Source: Eubacteriales bacterium
GTDB taxonomy: Bacteria > Bacillota > Clostridia > Lachnospirales > Lachnospiraceae
DNA: 64,000 nt
Reading direction: 5' to 3'
Assembly (NCBI GenBank): GCA_030536575.1
Contig: JAUNPS010000020.1
Coordinates: forward strand, 1-64,000
The position numbers and the translations under genes are program-made. The notes under the pieces were generated by a model. The model searched no databases. It was given only the letters and a program-made list of their open reading frames with translations, and was not told the DNA's origin. Positions 51,668-59,774 of the stretch are shown here, piece after piece (within the stretch, counting starts at the first letter, position 1; every line of letters starts with the position of its first letter).

Positions 51668-52504
51668 ATGTTAAAAATCGGAGATTTTTCAAAGCTGTCA
51701 AGAATCAGTATCCGCATGCTGCGGCATTACGAAAAGCTGGGGATTCTGTACCCGGAGGAGGTGGATGCCTTCACCGGATACCGCTATTACAGCGAGGCGC
51801 AGCTTCCGGTGGCCGCTAAGATCCAGATGCTCAAAAGCCTGGGATTCGGGCTTGCGGTGATCCGGGAAATTCTGGAAAAATATGAGAATCCGGAAGAGAT
51901 GGAGCGGTTTCTGCTGATCCGCCAAAAGGAACTGGAAGAAGAATTCCGGGAAAACCAGCAGAAGCGGCAGCTTCTTGACAGTGCTTTGAAGTGGCTGAGA
52001 AAGGATGGAAATCTGATGGATTACAATGTTACTTTAAAGACGCTGCCGGAACGCTACGTTGCAAGCGTTCGCCAGGTGATCCCCACTTACAATGATGAGG
52101 GAAAATTGTGGGATCTTTTGTGCAGGGAAACTGCCTCGCAGAACCTGCAGCCAGGGAACCCCTGCTACAGCATGGCCATTTTCCACGATGAAGAGTTTAA
52201 AGAAAGCGACCCGGATGTGGAGATTCAGATGGTGGCTGCCGGGCACTATGAAGATACGGAACATGTGCGTTTTCTGACTGTGCCGCCGATTCCGTATGCG
52301 TCTGCGACGTTTCAGGGCGGATATGAGCAGGTTTCACGGGTGAACGAGGCGGTTGCGAACTGGGTGGTGGAAAACGGATATGCGTTTGCCGGAAAATCGT
52401 TCTGTATTTACCATGTGAACCCAAGTCAGGCAAAAGGGCCGGAGGATCTGGTGACGGAAGTGTGCTTCCCGGTGAAGAAGAAAGAATGTGATTGTGAATC
52501 ATAA
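51668..52504 (+). CDS. MerR-family regulator with GyrI-like effector domain
   Basis: 278 residues. N-terminal MerR winged helix (IGDFSKLSRISIRMLRHYEKLGIL, then TGYRYYSEAQL), a dimerisation coiled coil about 75-115, and a C-terminal GyrI/BmrR-type effector-binding domain (from YNVTLKTLPERYVASVRQVIP). The class binds lipophilic cations or drugs. It is probably autoregulated from the dyad promoter at 51565. No drug pump is adjacent; the next operon (DUF2975/HTH) or the LanFEG-like genes are possible targets. Confidence 0.9.
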   Translation: MLKIGDFSKLSRISIRMLRHYEKLGILYPEEVDAFTGYRYYSEAQLPVAAKIQMLKSLGFGLAVIREILEKYENPEEMERFLLIRQKELEEEFRENQQKRQLLDSALKWLRKDGNLMDYNVTLKTLPERYVASVRQVIPTYNDEGKLWDLLCRETASQNLQPGNPCYSMAIFHDEEFKESDPDVEIQMVAAGHYEDTEHVRFLTVPPIPYASATFQGGYEQVSRVNEAVANWVVENGYAFAGKSFCIYHVNPSQAKGPEDLVTEVCFPVKKKECDCES

Positions 52505-52505
52505 A

Positions 52506-52559
52506 TTTAATGTTTATCATTAAAAATATATTGACAATCATTTAAAATCTTGCTATAAC
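52506..52559 (+). promoter_or_regulatory. Strong promoter with upstream dyad before the DUF2975 operon
   Basis: TTGACA (52531-52536), 17-base spacer, TATAAC (52554-52559). Just upstream is the perfect dyad TTTAATG (52506-52512) / CATTAAA (52518-52524), a plausible operator for the YozG-like repressor of the same operon. Confidence 0.75.
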
Positions 52560-52591
52560 AGGGGTATCAAAGGAATAAGGAGGAACCTTTT

Positions 52592-53086
52592 ATGGCAGGA
52601 AATGATTTTCAGACGGATACCCGGAAACCCGGGAAAAAAGAATTTTTACACCGTATGGGCGGCGTCTTCACGGCCGCCCTGTTTCTGACAGGCCTTTATT
52701 CCGCAACGGGCCTGTATTTTTTTGTGCGGTCGTTTTCCACGCATCCGTGGGAGGAGATTGGGGCAGCCGGGTTTGCATGGAAGTGCCTGACGTATCTGAC
52801 GGCGATCTGTGTGCTGGTATCGCTGGTGAAAATTGCACTGGATGAAAAGCCGTTTTCGAGGACGCTGGCGGTCTGCGTGCGGCTGATTGGCGGGATGTTT
52901 CTGGCGGCATCCGTGGTGATTCCGCATCTGTCCGGGTATACGTTTTCCGGATTTGCGATTGGGAAAGCGGGAAGCTTTGTGCTGGCGGATGGGATGATCC
53001 TGCTGCCGGGCCTGTTGCTGCTGCTTCTTGGAAGTCTGATTCAGGCCGGGTTTGACACCCAGAAAGAGATGGATGAGATTTTATAG
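52592..53086 (+). CDS. DUF2975 membrane protein
   Basis: 164 residues with four predicted membrane helices (about 25-47, 62-85, 100-122, 130-152), matching DUF2975. In Firmicutes this protein is regularly followed by a small YozG-type helix-turn-helix gene, as here 12 bases downstream. Function unknown; the pairing suggests a membrane sensor or anti-regulator that tethers the small DNA-binding protein (inference). Confidence 0.82.
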   Translation: MAGNDFQTDTRKPGKKEFLHRMGGVFTAALFLTGLYSATGLYFFVRSFSTHPWEEIGAAGFAWKCLTYLTAICVLVSLVKIALDEKPFSRTLAVCVRLIGGMFLAASVVIPHLSGYTFSGFAIGKAGSFVLADGMILLPGLLLLLLGSLIQAGFDTQKEMDEIL

Positions 53087-53098
53087 GAGGGCTGGGAC

Positions 53099-53320
53099 AT
53101 GGCGATTATCTTACGGCTGGATCGGGTGATGGCAGATCGGAAAATGTCTCTGAATGAGCTGTCCGAACGGGTGGGGATTTCGAATGTAAATTTGTCGAAT
53201 CTGAAGACCGGGAAGGTGAAGGCGGTGCGGTTTTCCACGCTGGATGCGATCTGTGAGGTGCTGGACTGCCAGCCCGGTGACATTTTGGAATATCAAAGAG
53301 AAGAGAAAAAAACTCCATAG
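53099..53320 (+). CDS. YozG-like small XRE regulator
   Basis: 73 residues, almost entirely a Cro/CI helix-turn-helix (DRVMADRKMSLNELSERVGI, then SNVNLSNLKTGKVKAVRFST). Partner of the DUF2975 protein; probable autorepressor through the dyad at 52506-52524. Confidence 0.88.
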   Translation: MAIILRLDRVMADRKMSLNELSERVGISNVNLSNLKTGKVKAVRFSTLDAICEVLDCQPGDILEYQREEKKTP

Positions 53321-53361
53321 AAATCACACACAACCGCCAAACGGATTTCAAACGCCTGAAC

Positions 53362-53367
53362 TATAAT
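53362..53367 (+). promoter_or_regulatory. Possible -10 of the 53508 gene
   Basis: TATAAT in the 187-base gap, with a leader of about 135 bases before the start codon. No good -35 seen. Confidence 0.4.
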
Positions 53368-53507
53368 AAAGACACCGCGGCAGGCAGCGAGTGATCTGGC
53401 ACTCACGGCAATGGCGCTGTGTTCCAGTCCGGATAAAATGGCATGCAGCGCAGTCAAAGGTGTTTCGTTCCCTGCCCCGCGGAAATAGTGAAAAGGAGTT
53501 GATTTCT

Positions 53508-54248
53508 ATGAGGAAAAAGGAAATTGCGGTTTTGGCGGCCTGCGGGCTTTGCCTGGCAGGGGTGCCGCTTCATTCTTACGCGCTGACGGTCGCGAACGGA
53601 ACCGACGTCCAGGCTTTTGAAGAAACGGGCAGCACACGCTGCTTTGCAGCGGAAAAGGACATTTTCGAGCGTCAGCTTGAAAAAGAAAGCCTGGCTTACC
53701 TGGAAGCATATGGCGTGACCTTTGATGTGGAAGAGAACAAGATCCTTTACGAGGATGAAACGGTGCGCTGGCTGATCGATGAAAGGCCAGGGTATGGCGG
53801 CGAAATTTCCTATTATTGTGACGGCGGAAAACTGGATCTGTATACGGTGCGGGATGAAAATGGCGCGGTGACGGGCGTCCGGCAGGCGACGGCGGAAGAG
53901 TCTGCAAAATTGGGGGAAATGGAAGAAAGGGATACCTATGTGGTGCAGGAGGAGTCCGTGACTTTTGGCAGCAGGAGTGTGCCGGATGAGGAAGAGCAGA
54001 AGCGGATCGCAGAATACGCAGAGATCGGGATCAAACAGGATGAAAATGGTGCCTGGACTTGGGAAGGACAGAGGATTTACATGCTTTTGGATGACGATGG
54101 GGGAATCTATCAGTGCGGAGATGTAGAGGAGCGGATATATGTTTCCGTTGAGCGGGATGAAAAGGGAAATGCGGTCAAGGCGGAAGTGATTTCTGCAAAA
54201 GAATTATTGGAAAAGAAAGCGCTGCAGGACATAAAAGGGGCTGAGTAG
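53508..54248 (+). CDS. Secreted protein of unknown function
   Basis: 246 residues from ATG 53508, which has GGAGTTG at the right distance; the frame from 53391 has no site. Signal peptide of about 23 residues (LAACGLCLAGVPLHSYA). There are cysteines in the hydrophobic core but no lipobox at the cleavage point. The mature part contains two related segments (KILYEDETVRWLIDERPGYG and IKQDENGAWTWEGQRIYMLL), acidic and beta-rich. No family recognised. Confidence 0.7.
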   Translation: MRKKEIAVLAACGLCLAGVPLHSYALTVANGTDVQAFEETGSTRCFAAEKDIFERQLEKESLAYLEAYGVTFDVEENKILYEDETVRWLIDERPGYGGEISYYCDGGKLDLYTVRDENGAVTGVRQATAEESAKLGEMEERDTYVVQEESVTFGSRSVPDEEEQKRIAEYAEIGIKQDENGAWTWEGQRIYMLLDDDGGIYQCGDVEERIYVSVERDEKGNAVKAEVISAKELLEKKALQDIKGAE

Positions 54249-54287
54249 CGAAAAGCCGGGCCGGCGAGGGGCCGGCCAGCCCCTCGC

Positions 54288-55052
54288 TCAGCGCATTTCT
54301 TTCTTCCCAAAACGCTGTGTTGCAGCCCAAAGCGCCAAAAGAAAAAGCAAGCCAGCGCAGGGCAAGAAAGGAAAGAGCGGAAACGCAGACAGGGCCGCAT
54401 TCGCCGTAAAAGCGTGCAGGGAACAGGAAACCAGATATCCGCTGTAACAATAAGGATACAAGTACCAGTAGGGCGTACTCGCCGCCAGAATCCCCGGAAT
54501 TACAAGCAGCAGGTTCAGTCCCACGGAAAACAGCGGCTTTTCAAACAGCACCGTGATCGCCCACATCACAGCCAGGCAGGGAAGCATTGTCAAAAACAGA
54601 CCCAGGCACCAGCGGAGCAGATCGGCGAAAGGGAGCGTTTCCGTAATCCCCGCCGTTTGGGCCGCAATGGCCCCGGCGACCAGAAACACAAGGAGAAACA
54701 GCGCGATTTCCAGCAGCAGATATGCCGCAAGGACGCAGAATTTTGCCAACGAAAGCTGCCTCCGGCTGACGGGAAGCGCCAGCATTTTTAAGATGCCGTT
54801 ATTCTGGGTTTCGCGCCCGCCCATCATTACGCATACGACAATCATGCTGAAGGGCAGCAGATAGTAAGCGTAGAGAAGGGCACTCTGGATGAACATGGCG
54901 GCCCAGGCATTCGTATATTCCGGCGTGAAATACGAGCGCAGGGCGGCAACGCCGGAAAGTACCACCAGCAAAGGCGCGGGAAACAGCAGGGGAACGATTT
55001 TCGAGCGTTTCCCTTTTTGAAATTCGATTTTTAATAAGTCAATAAAACGCAT
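54288..55052 (-). CDS. Lantibiotic-immunity-type ABC permease (LanG/EpiG-like)
   Basis: 254 residues, six membrane helices. N-terminal IEFQKGKRSKIVPLLF and the cytoplasmic METQNN/GRETQNNGILKMLALPVSRR segment are typical of ABC-2 permeases in the LanFEG self-protection class. Last gene of a three-gene minus-strand operon after ATPase and first permease. Function: extrusion of a peptide from the membrane. Confidence 0.82.
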   Translation of the reverse strand: MRFIDLLKIEFQKGKRSKIVPLLFPAPLLVVLSGVAALRSYFTPEYTNAWAAMFIQSALLYAYYLLPFSMIVVCVMMGGRETQNNGILKMLALPVSRRQLSLAKFCVLAAYLLLEIALFLLVFLVAGAIAAQTAGITETLPFADLLRWCLGLFLTMLPCLAVMWAITVLFEKPLFSVGLNLLLVIPGILAASTPYWYLYPYCYSGYLVSCSLHAFTANAALSAFPLFPFLPCAGLLFLLALWAATQRFGKKEMR

Positions 55053-55063
55053 TGTCAGACCTC

Positions 55064-55792
55064 CTATTCATGCGGCAGGCATTTCGCGGCCCACAGGCCA
55101 GCGGCCAGAAAAAGAGCAGTTTCGAACGCCGAAACGGCGATGACGGTCAGATCAGGCCGGGCGCTCATTGCAATGGCCGGGCTTAACGGAACCACAAAAG
55201 GATGCAGCAAAATCAGCGGCGTCTTCGTGTTCGCCAGCGCCATTGCACTTAGGAAGCCGATCACGCCAATCCCCAGTGTTACCCACATATTTTCCATCCG
55301 GGAAGAAACAAACAGCATAAAGGACAGCACCGGCATGGATGTAAGGAAAGAATACGCGGCAAAGGCGAGCAGAGTTCCGGCCTTAAAGGTTCCCTGGGGC
55401 AATGTCGTCGTTCCGATCCAGGCCAGAGCCAGGTTCTGGAGGATTGCCGCCAGCAGAAATCCAAGACTCAGCAGGAGAAATTTGCTGAAATACAGGGATG
55501 CGGCGCTTATGGGGAGCAGGTATATTTTTCGGATGGCATTGCCGGAATATTCCATATGGTAAAGGATACAGGCGGCCGTGATGATGCCGAACAGGTTCAG
55601 AATCAGCAGCATGCCGTAAAGCTGGGTGAGCAGAATATCCATCGGCGCAAGGGGCAGGCTAAGGAGCGCTTTTCCGCGAATCTGAAAATTCGCAAAGGCA
55701 TAGAGCGCGCCCAGGACGCCTGTGGCTAGCAGGACAGGAAAGATTCCTGTCCGTTTTTCTTTTTGCAGTTCAATGAGCAGGGGATTCATCAC
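55064..55792 (-). CDS. Lantibiotic-immunity-type ABC permease (LanE/MutE-like)
   Basis: 242 residues, six membrane helices, starting IELQKEKRTGIFPVLLATG. A cytoplasmic segment HMEYSGNAIRKIYLLPIS matches the equivalent in the sister permease. It overlaps the ATPase gene by four bases and is 11 bases before the second permease. Confidence 0.82.
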   Translation of the reverse strand: MMNPLLIELQKEKRTGIFPVLLATGVLGALYAFANFQIRGKALLSLPLAPMDILLTQLYGMLLILNLFGIITAACILYHMEYSGNAIRKIYLLPISAASLYFSKFLLLSLGFLLAAILQNLALAWIGTTTLPQGTFKAGTLLAFAAYSFLTSMPVLSFMLFVSSRMENMWVTLGIGVIGFLSAMALANTKTPLILLHPFVVPLSPAIAMSARPDLTVIAVSAFETALFLAAGLWAAKCLPHE

Positions 55793-56550
55793 ACGGCCCT
55801 CCGATTTCCGGACGCATTGTCCTTTTCGATCATGGAGAGGAACATTTCCTCCAGATTTTCGGCGGCAAAGCCGGAGCGCAGGGCCAATTGGCGCAGGTCG
55901 TATAAGCTTCCCTCGAATAAAAGGCGGCCATGGTTCAGAATGCCGATCTCGTCGGCGATCAGCTCGATTTCCGAAAGCAGGTGGGAGGAAAGCAGGATCG
56001 TGCAGTCATAACGTTCGGGCAGGGAGCGGATCAGGTTTCGGATTTCGTGGATTCCGGCCGGATCCAGGCCGTTGGTGGGCTCGTCCAGGATCAGGATGGG
56101 CGGGCGGCCGATCAGGGCGGAAGCCAGGCCAAGGCGCTGTTTCATGCCAAGGGAATAGGTTTTTGCCAGGCGGTTTCCGGATTCGGTCAGCCCTGCGAGG
56201 GAGAGGGCGTCGTCCACGGCGTCTTTTGGGAGTTTTAAAATGCGGCGGATGATGTCCAGATTTTCGCGCCCGGTCAGGTTGGCGTAGAAAGAGGGGGACT
56301 CGATAAAGGAGCCGGTTTCGCCAAGGATGGCCAGGCGGTCCTGGGGAAATTGTTTTCCGTCGATGGTGAAGGTCCCGGAGGTAGGCGGGGTCAGGCCAAG
56401 GAGCATTTTCATGGTGGTGGATTTTCCGGCGCCGTTGGGGCCAAGGAAGCCGTAGATGCTGCCTTTTGGGATGTGGAGGGATACCTGGTTGACACAGGTA
56501 AGGGTTTTGTAGCGTTTGGTCAGATGGTTGGTTGTAATGATATGGTTCAT
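55789..56550 (-). CDS. ABC ATPase, LanF/BcrA-like
   Basis: 253 residues starting at 56550, where GGAGATG lies upstream; the longer frame to 56832 is not coding. Walker A GPNGAGKST near residue 40, Q loop GETGSFIESPSFY, signature YSLGMKQRLGLA, Walker B ILILDEPTNGLDP, switch His LLSSH. The signature variant and Q-loop context are those of bacitracin/lantibiotic resistance ATPases. No lantibiotic precursor or modification genes are in the window, so this is a stand-alone immunity system. Confidence 0.92.
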   Translation of the reverse strand: MNHIITTNHLTKRYKTLTCVNQVSLHIPKGSIYGFLGPNGAGKSTTMKMLLGLTPPTSGTFTIDGKQFPQDRLAILGETGSFIESPSFYANLTGRENLDIIRRILKLPKDAVDDALSLAGLTESGNRLAKTYSLGMKQRLGLASALIGRPPILILDEPTNGLDPAGIHEIRNLIRSLPERYDCTILLSSHLLSEIELIADEIGILNHGRLLFEGSLYDLRQLALRSGFAAENLEEMFLSMIEKDNASGNRRAV

Positions 56551-56707
56551 AAATTTGCATCTCCTTTCGATAAGACATTGTACGGGGGCGTCCTGACTTT
56601 TCCATTTCCGAAACCTTACGTTTTCCTTACTTTTTCGCCAGACGGTTTCGAAAAGAGGAAGGATGTGGTAAAATGGTTTCAGAATAAAGGAACGTAAGGA
56701 GGAGCAT

Positions 56708-57625
56708 ATGAGCAGAAAAGGGATGGCAGTTTTGGCGGCGGTTTTGGTGATTCCGATGATTGGAGGGATGGGAAGGCCGGCGTGGGCGCAGGAGACGGAA
56801 GCAGCTGGGGCCGAGACGGAAGCGGTTCCCATGCCGGAAATGTCCTATGAGGAATACCCGCGCATCGACGGTTCCCTGGCGTGTGTTCCGCTGTGCGAGG
56901 CGCTGGCGGTGCGCTTGACGGGCTGTACAGACGCCCAGGCGGAGGAGACGATGGCGGATTTCACGAATACGAATCCCAGCTATTTGCAGCTGGCGGAAGG
57001 AAAGACGGATATTCTGCTGGTTTATGAAGCAGCGCAGAGCACAAAGGAGGCTTTGGAGGAGTACGAGCCCCTGGACATGGAGCCGGTGGGAAAGGATGCG
57101 CTGGTCTTTCTGGTCAATGAGGACAATCCGGTGGAAAGCCTGACGAAGGAGCAGCTCTTTGACATTTACACGGGAAAGATTACGAACTGGAAAGAGGTTG
57201 GCGGAGAGGACGCGCAGATCCTGGCGTTCCAGAGGCCGGAGACCAGCGGGAGCCAGACGATGATGCGAAGCCTGCTGATCGGGGATGCCCGGATGGCGGA
57301 GGCGAAGACGGAGCTGATCGCTTCCGGGATGGATGATATCATTGAAGCGCTGACGGAGTATGACAATTCGGCGAATGCGCTGGGGTATTCGGTGTATTAT
57401 TATGCTTCGGAAATGTTCCGGCAGCCGGGGCTGAAGTTTTTGCGGGTGGAGAATGTGGAGCCGTCCAATGAGACGATCCGCGAGGGAGAATATCCGCTGG
57501 TGAATGCGTTTTACTGCGTGACGAATGAACAGTCCTCGGAGCGGGCGAAAGAGATTCAGGCGTGGCTTTTGTCGGAAGAGGGGCAGGCGTTTGTGGAGGA
57601 GTGCGGTTATGTGGCGGCGAGATAG
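56708..57625 (+). CDS. PstS-like secreted substrate-binding protein
   Basis: 305 residues. Signal peptide ending WAQE with no lipobox. The mature part follows the phosphate-binding PstS fold: YPRIDGSLACVPLCEALA at the start, FLVNEDNPVESLTKEQLFDIYTGKITNWKEVGG in the hinge region, PETSGSQTMM as the anion-binding loop, and ALGYSVYYY. No pstC, pstA or pstB follows. Instead it overlaps a secreted propeller-like gene and precedes a two-component system, suggesting a sensory rather than transport role. Confidence 0.85.
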   Translation: MSRKGMAVLAAVLVIPMIGGMGRPAWAQETEAAGAETEAVPMPEMSYEEYPRIDGSLACVPLCEALAVRLTGCTDAQAEETMADFTNTNPSYLQLAEGKTDILLVYEAAQSTKEALEEYEPLDMEPVGKDALVFLVNEDNPVESLTKEQLFDIYTGKITNWKEVGGEDAQILAFQRPETSGSQTMMRSLLIGDARMAEAKTELIASGMDDIIEALTEYDNSANALGYSVYYYASEMFRQPGLKFLRVENVEPSNETIREGEYPLVNAFYCVTNEQSSERAKEIQAWLLSEEGQAFVEECGYVAAR

Positions 57626-59063
57626 AAAAGAGAGACGGATCGCGGCGGTTCTGGGGGTGTGCCTGTGGGCAGCGGCCGGGGTGCCAGGGCTGGCTGCGGA
57701 AAATGCGGCCGTCGGCGGCATACAACTGGCTGAAGATACCTCAGAAAAACCCTGCATCTGCGGCGAAGACGAGTACGTCCTACTGTTAAATAAGAATAAT
57801 TATGCCGAAATCTACGACAGCCAGGGCAATGCCGTGGGAACCTGCCGCGCCATCCTGGACAGCTACTATTGGGCCGCCACCATCCCCAAAGACAGCCTCC
57901 TGTGCTATAACGACGGCGAAACCTGGAGTGTCTTCAGCATGCAGACACTCCAAACGATCCTGGAAGTTCCTGCCGAAACCCATAGCTGCGCCATATCCGG
58001 CGACGCCTGCCTGGTCGAGGATCCGAAATCCGGAACCATTTCTCTCTACAATGTTTCCGGAACCCTTCTGTACCAATTCGGCGAAGGAGACTGGCTGTCC
58101 AAGGAGGATGGCTACACCCGAATCCTAAACCTGGAAAACGGTTATCTGATCGGCCTGTGCCGCTATGACAGCACAGAACTTCCGCCTTTTGGCCCGGTGT
58201 GGGTCAGCAAAGACGGACAGGAGCACAGAGAAATTACGGATTCCTATTTAAAACAGGCATTTTGCGAAGGACGCGTGTCCGCCTTTGGCGACTATCTGAT
58301 GATTTATGAGTGGAATACCTCAATGAGCGCCATCTATGATCTGGAAGGAACCCTCCGTTTAGGCCAGGTGGATTCCAGCATCTACCCGCGCACCACCGAC
58401 AATTTTTCCTATATCTGGAATGCGGAACCTGCCCTGGTACTCAGCCAGATGCCGGAAGGAACGTTCCTCTATGACACGAAGCTTCAGGAATGCGGCCAGC
58501 TTTCCAATCCGGAAATCCTTTATCCGGCATATTGCGCCGGTTTCCTGGAAGGAATGACTTACGACGAACTGGGCGGCAGGACATGCGACGGCTTCGTGAC
58601 CTATAATGGAAGCGCCTTTCCCTATACCAGAACCGAGGACGGCTGCCTGATTTATGCAGCGGAGGGTCTCTTCCATGTGCCCCTGAACGAAGGAGAAGAA
58701 CCCGCCGAACTGAACGCATCGTACCTGATCCTATCCAGCCGCGACGAAGAAGAAAACTACAAAAGTCTTCTGGTCTGGCGGAAAAGCGGGGAAGTGCTGG
58801 CAGAATCCCGCTGGGAAAACGGCGAAAGCCTGTCCTTTGCTCTGTGCGGAGGCGGCTGCATGATTCTGGAAGAAAACAGCGAGGAAGGGAGCAGTATCCT
58901 CACTGTACGGGATTCCGGGAATGAAGTCTGCTATACTTCCGAAAATGTCCGTGCCCAGAGCTGGAAGAACGGCTATATGCTTTTGGAGAGAGGCATTTAC
59001 CGGGGGATCGCGGATCTGGACGGAAACTGGATCGTGCGGACAATTGCGGGATGGAGCGAATGA
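57609..59063 (+). CDS. Secreted beta-propeller-like protein of unknown function
   Basis: 484 residues from ATG 57609, which lies inside the end of the PstS-like gene (17-base overlap). An Arg-rich start and hydrophobic core ending GLAAEN form a signal peptide. The mature protein has six or seven beta-rich repeats with patterns such as YEIYDSQGNAVG, SLYNVSGTLLYQ, AIYDLEGTLRLG and IADLDGNWI, as in WD40/YVTN-like propellers. No enzyme motif. Codon use in its 5' half is noticeably different (C-ending, ACC/GAA rich) from the preceding gene. Confidence 0.7.
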   Translation: MWRRDRKERRIAAVLGVCLWAAAGVPGLAAENAAVGGIQLAEDTSEKPCICGEDEYVLLLNKNNYAEIYDSQGNAVGTCRAILDSYYWAATIPKDSLLCYNDGETWSVFSMQTLQTILEVPAETHSCAISGDACLVEDPKSGTISLYNVSGTLLYQFGEGDWLSKEDGYTRILNLENGYLIGLCRYDSTELPPFGPVWVSKDGQEHREITDSYLKQAFCEGRVSAFGDYLMIYEWNTSMSAIYDLEGTLRLGQVDSSIYPRTTDNFSYIWNAEPALVLSQMPEGTFLYDTKLQECGQLSNPEILYPAYCAGFLEGMTYDELGGRTCDGFVTYNGSAFPYTRTEDGCLIYAAEGLFHVPLNEGEEPAELNASYLILSSRDEEENYKSLLVWRKSGEVLAESRWENGESLSFALCGGGCMILEENSEEGSSILTVRDSGNEVCYTSENVRAQSWKNGYMLLERGIYRGIADLDGNWIVRTIAGWSE

Positions 59064-59770
59064 CCATGGACGGCCAAACCTTTTTGCACACGAAAAAAAT
59101 CCTGCTCGTAGACGATGAACCGGAATTACTGGCGCTTGTCGCCGCCATTTTGAAAGACGAAGGCTTTTCGAAAATCGTGACCGCGGGCACTGTCAAAGAA
59201 GCTGTCCGCGTGTGCCAAAGCGAAAAGCCGGATTTGGCGGTGCTGGATGTGATGCTTCCGGACGGCGACGGCTTTTTCCTGTTGGGACAGCTTCGGACGT
59301 TCACGGATATTCCGGTTATTTTCCTGACGGCAAAGGACGAGGCGGCAGATAAGCTGGCGGGCCTTGGCCTGGGAGCGGACGATTACATTGTAAAACCCTT
59401 TCTGCCACAGGAGCTTTCTCTTCGCATTTTTGCGGTTCTGCGCCGCAGTTATAAAGCGGAGGAGCCCGTTGTCCGGCTGGAAGGCTGTACCATTGATTTT
59501 AGCCGCGCAGAAGTCCGCAAAAACGGAGAAATTTTAAACCTGACCGCCAAAGAACATGCCCTGCTGGAAACGCTTGCACGGAACGAAGGGCGGATTGTCA
59601 CCGTGGACGGACTCTGCGAAGCATTGTGGGGAGAGAATCCTTTTGGTTACGAAAACAGCCTGAATGCCCATGTCCGGCGCATTCGGGAAAAAATCGAGAC
59701 AGACCCTTCCCACCCGGTTTCCCTTGTCACAATCAAAGGCCTGGGATACCGGCTGAATGTAAGGAAGTGA
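59060..59770 (+). CDS. OmpR/PhoB-family response regulator
   Basis: 236 residues. Receiver domain with DDEPE near 16, phospho-acceptor D63 (AVLDVMLPDGDG), TAKDE and the conserved K in YIVKPF, then a winged helix from about 140. I choose ATG 59060, which forms an ATGA overlap with the previous stop; ATG 59051 and 59066 are also possible. Cotranscribed with the kinase at 59775. Confidence 0.9.
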   Translation: MTMDGQTFLHTKKILLVDDEPELLALVAAILKDEGFSKIVTAGTVKEAVRVCQSEKPDLAVLDVMLPDGDGFFLLGQLRTFTDIPVIFLTAKDEAADKLAGLGLGADDYIVKPFLPQELSLRIFAVLRRSYKAEEPVVRLEGCTIDFSRAEVRKNGEILNLTAKEHALLETLARNEGRIVTVDGLCEALWGENPFGYENSLNAHVRRIREKIETDPSHPVSLVTIKGLGYRLNVRK

Positions 59771-59774
59771 CGAA

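Noticed and set aside
56551-56832. N-terminal extension of the LanF-like ATPase
   Set aside because: The extra residues are not ATPase-like and the start at 56550 has a ribosome site directly upstream.
56708-57625. Phosphate importer operon (pst)
   Set aside because: Only a PstS-like protein is found; no permease or ATPase genes follow.
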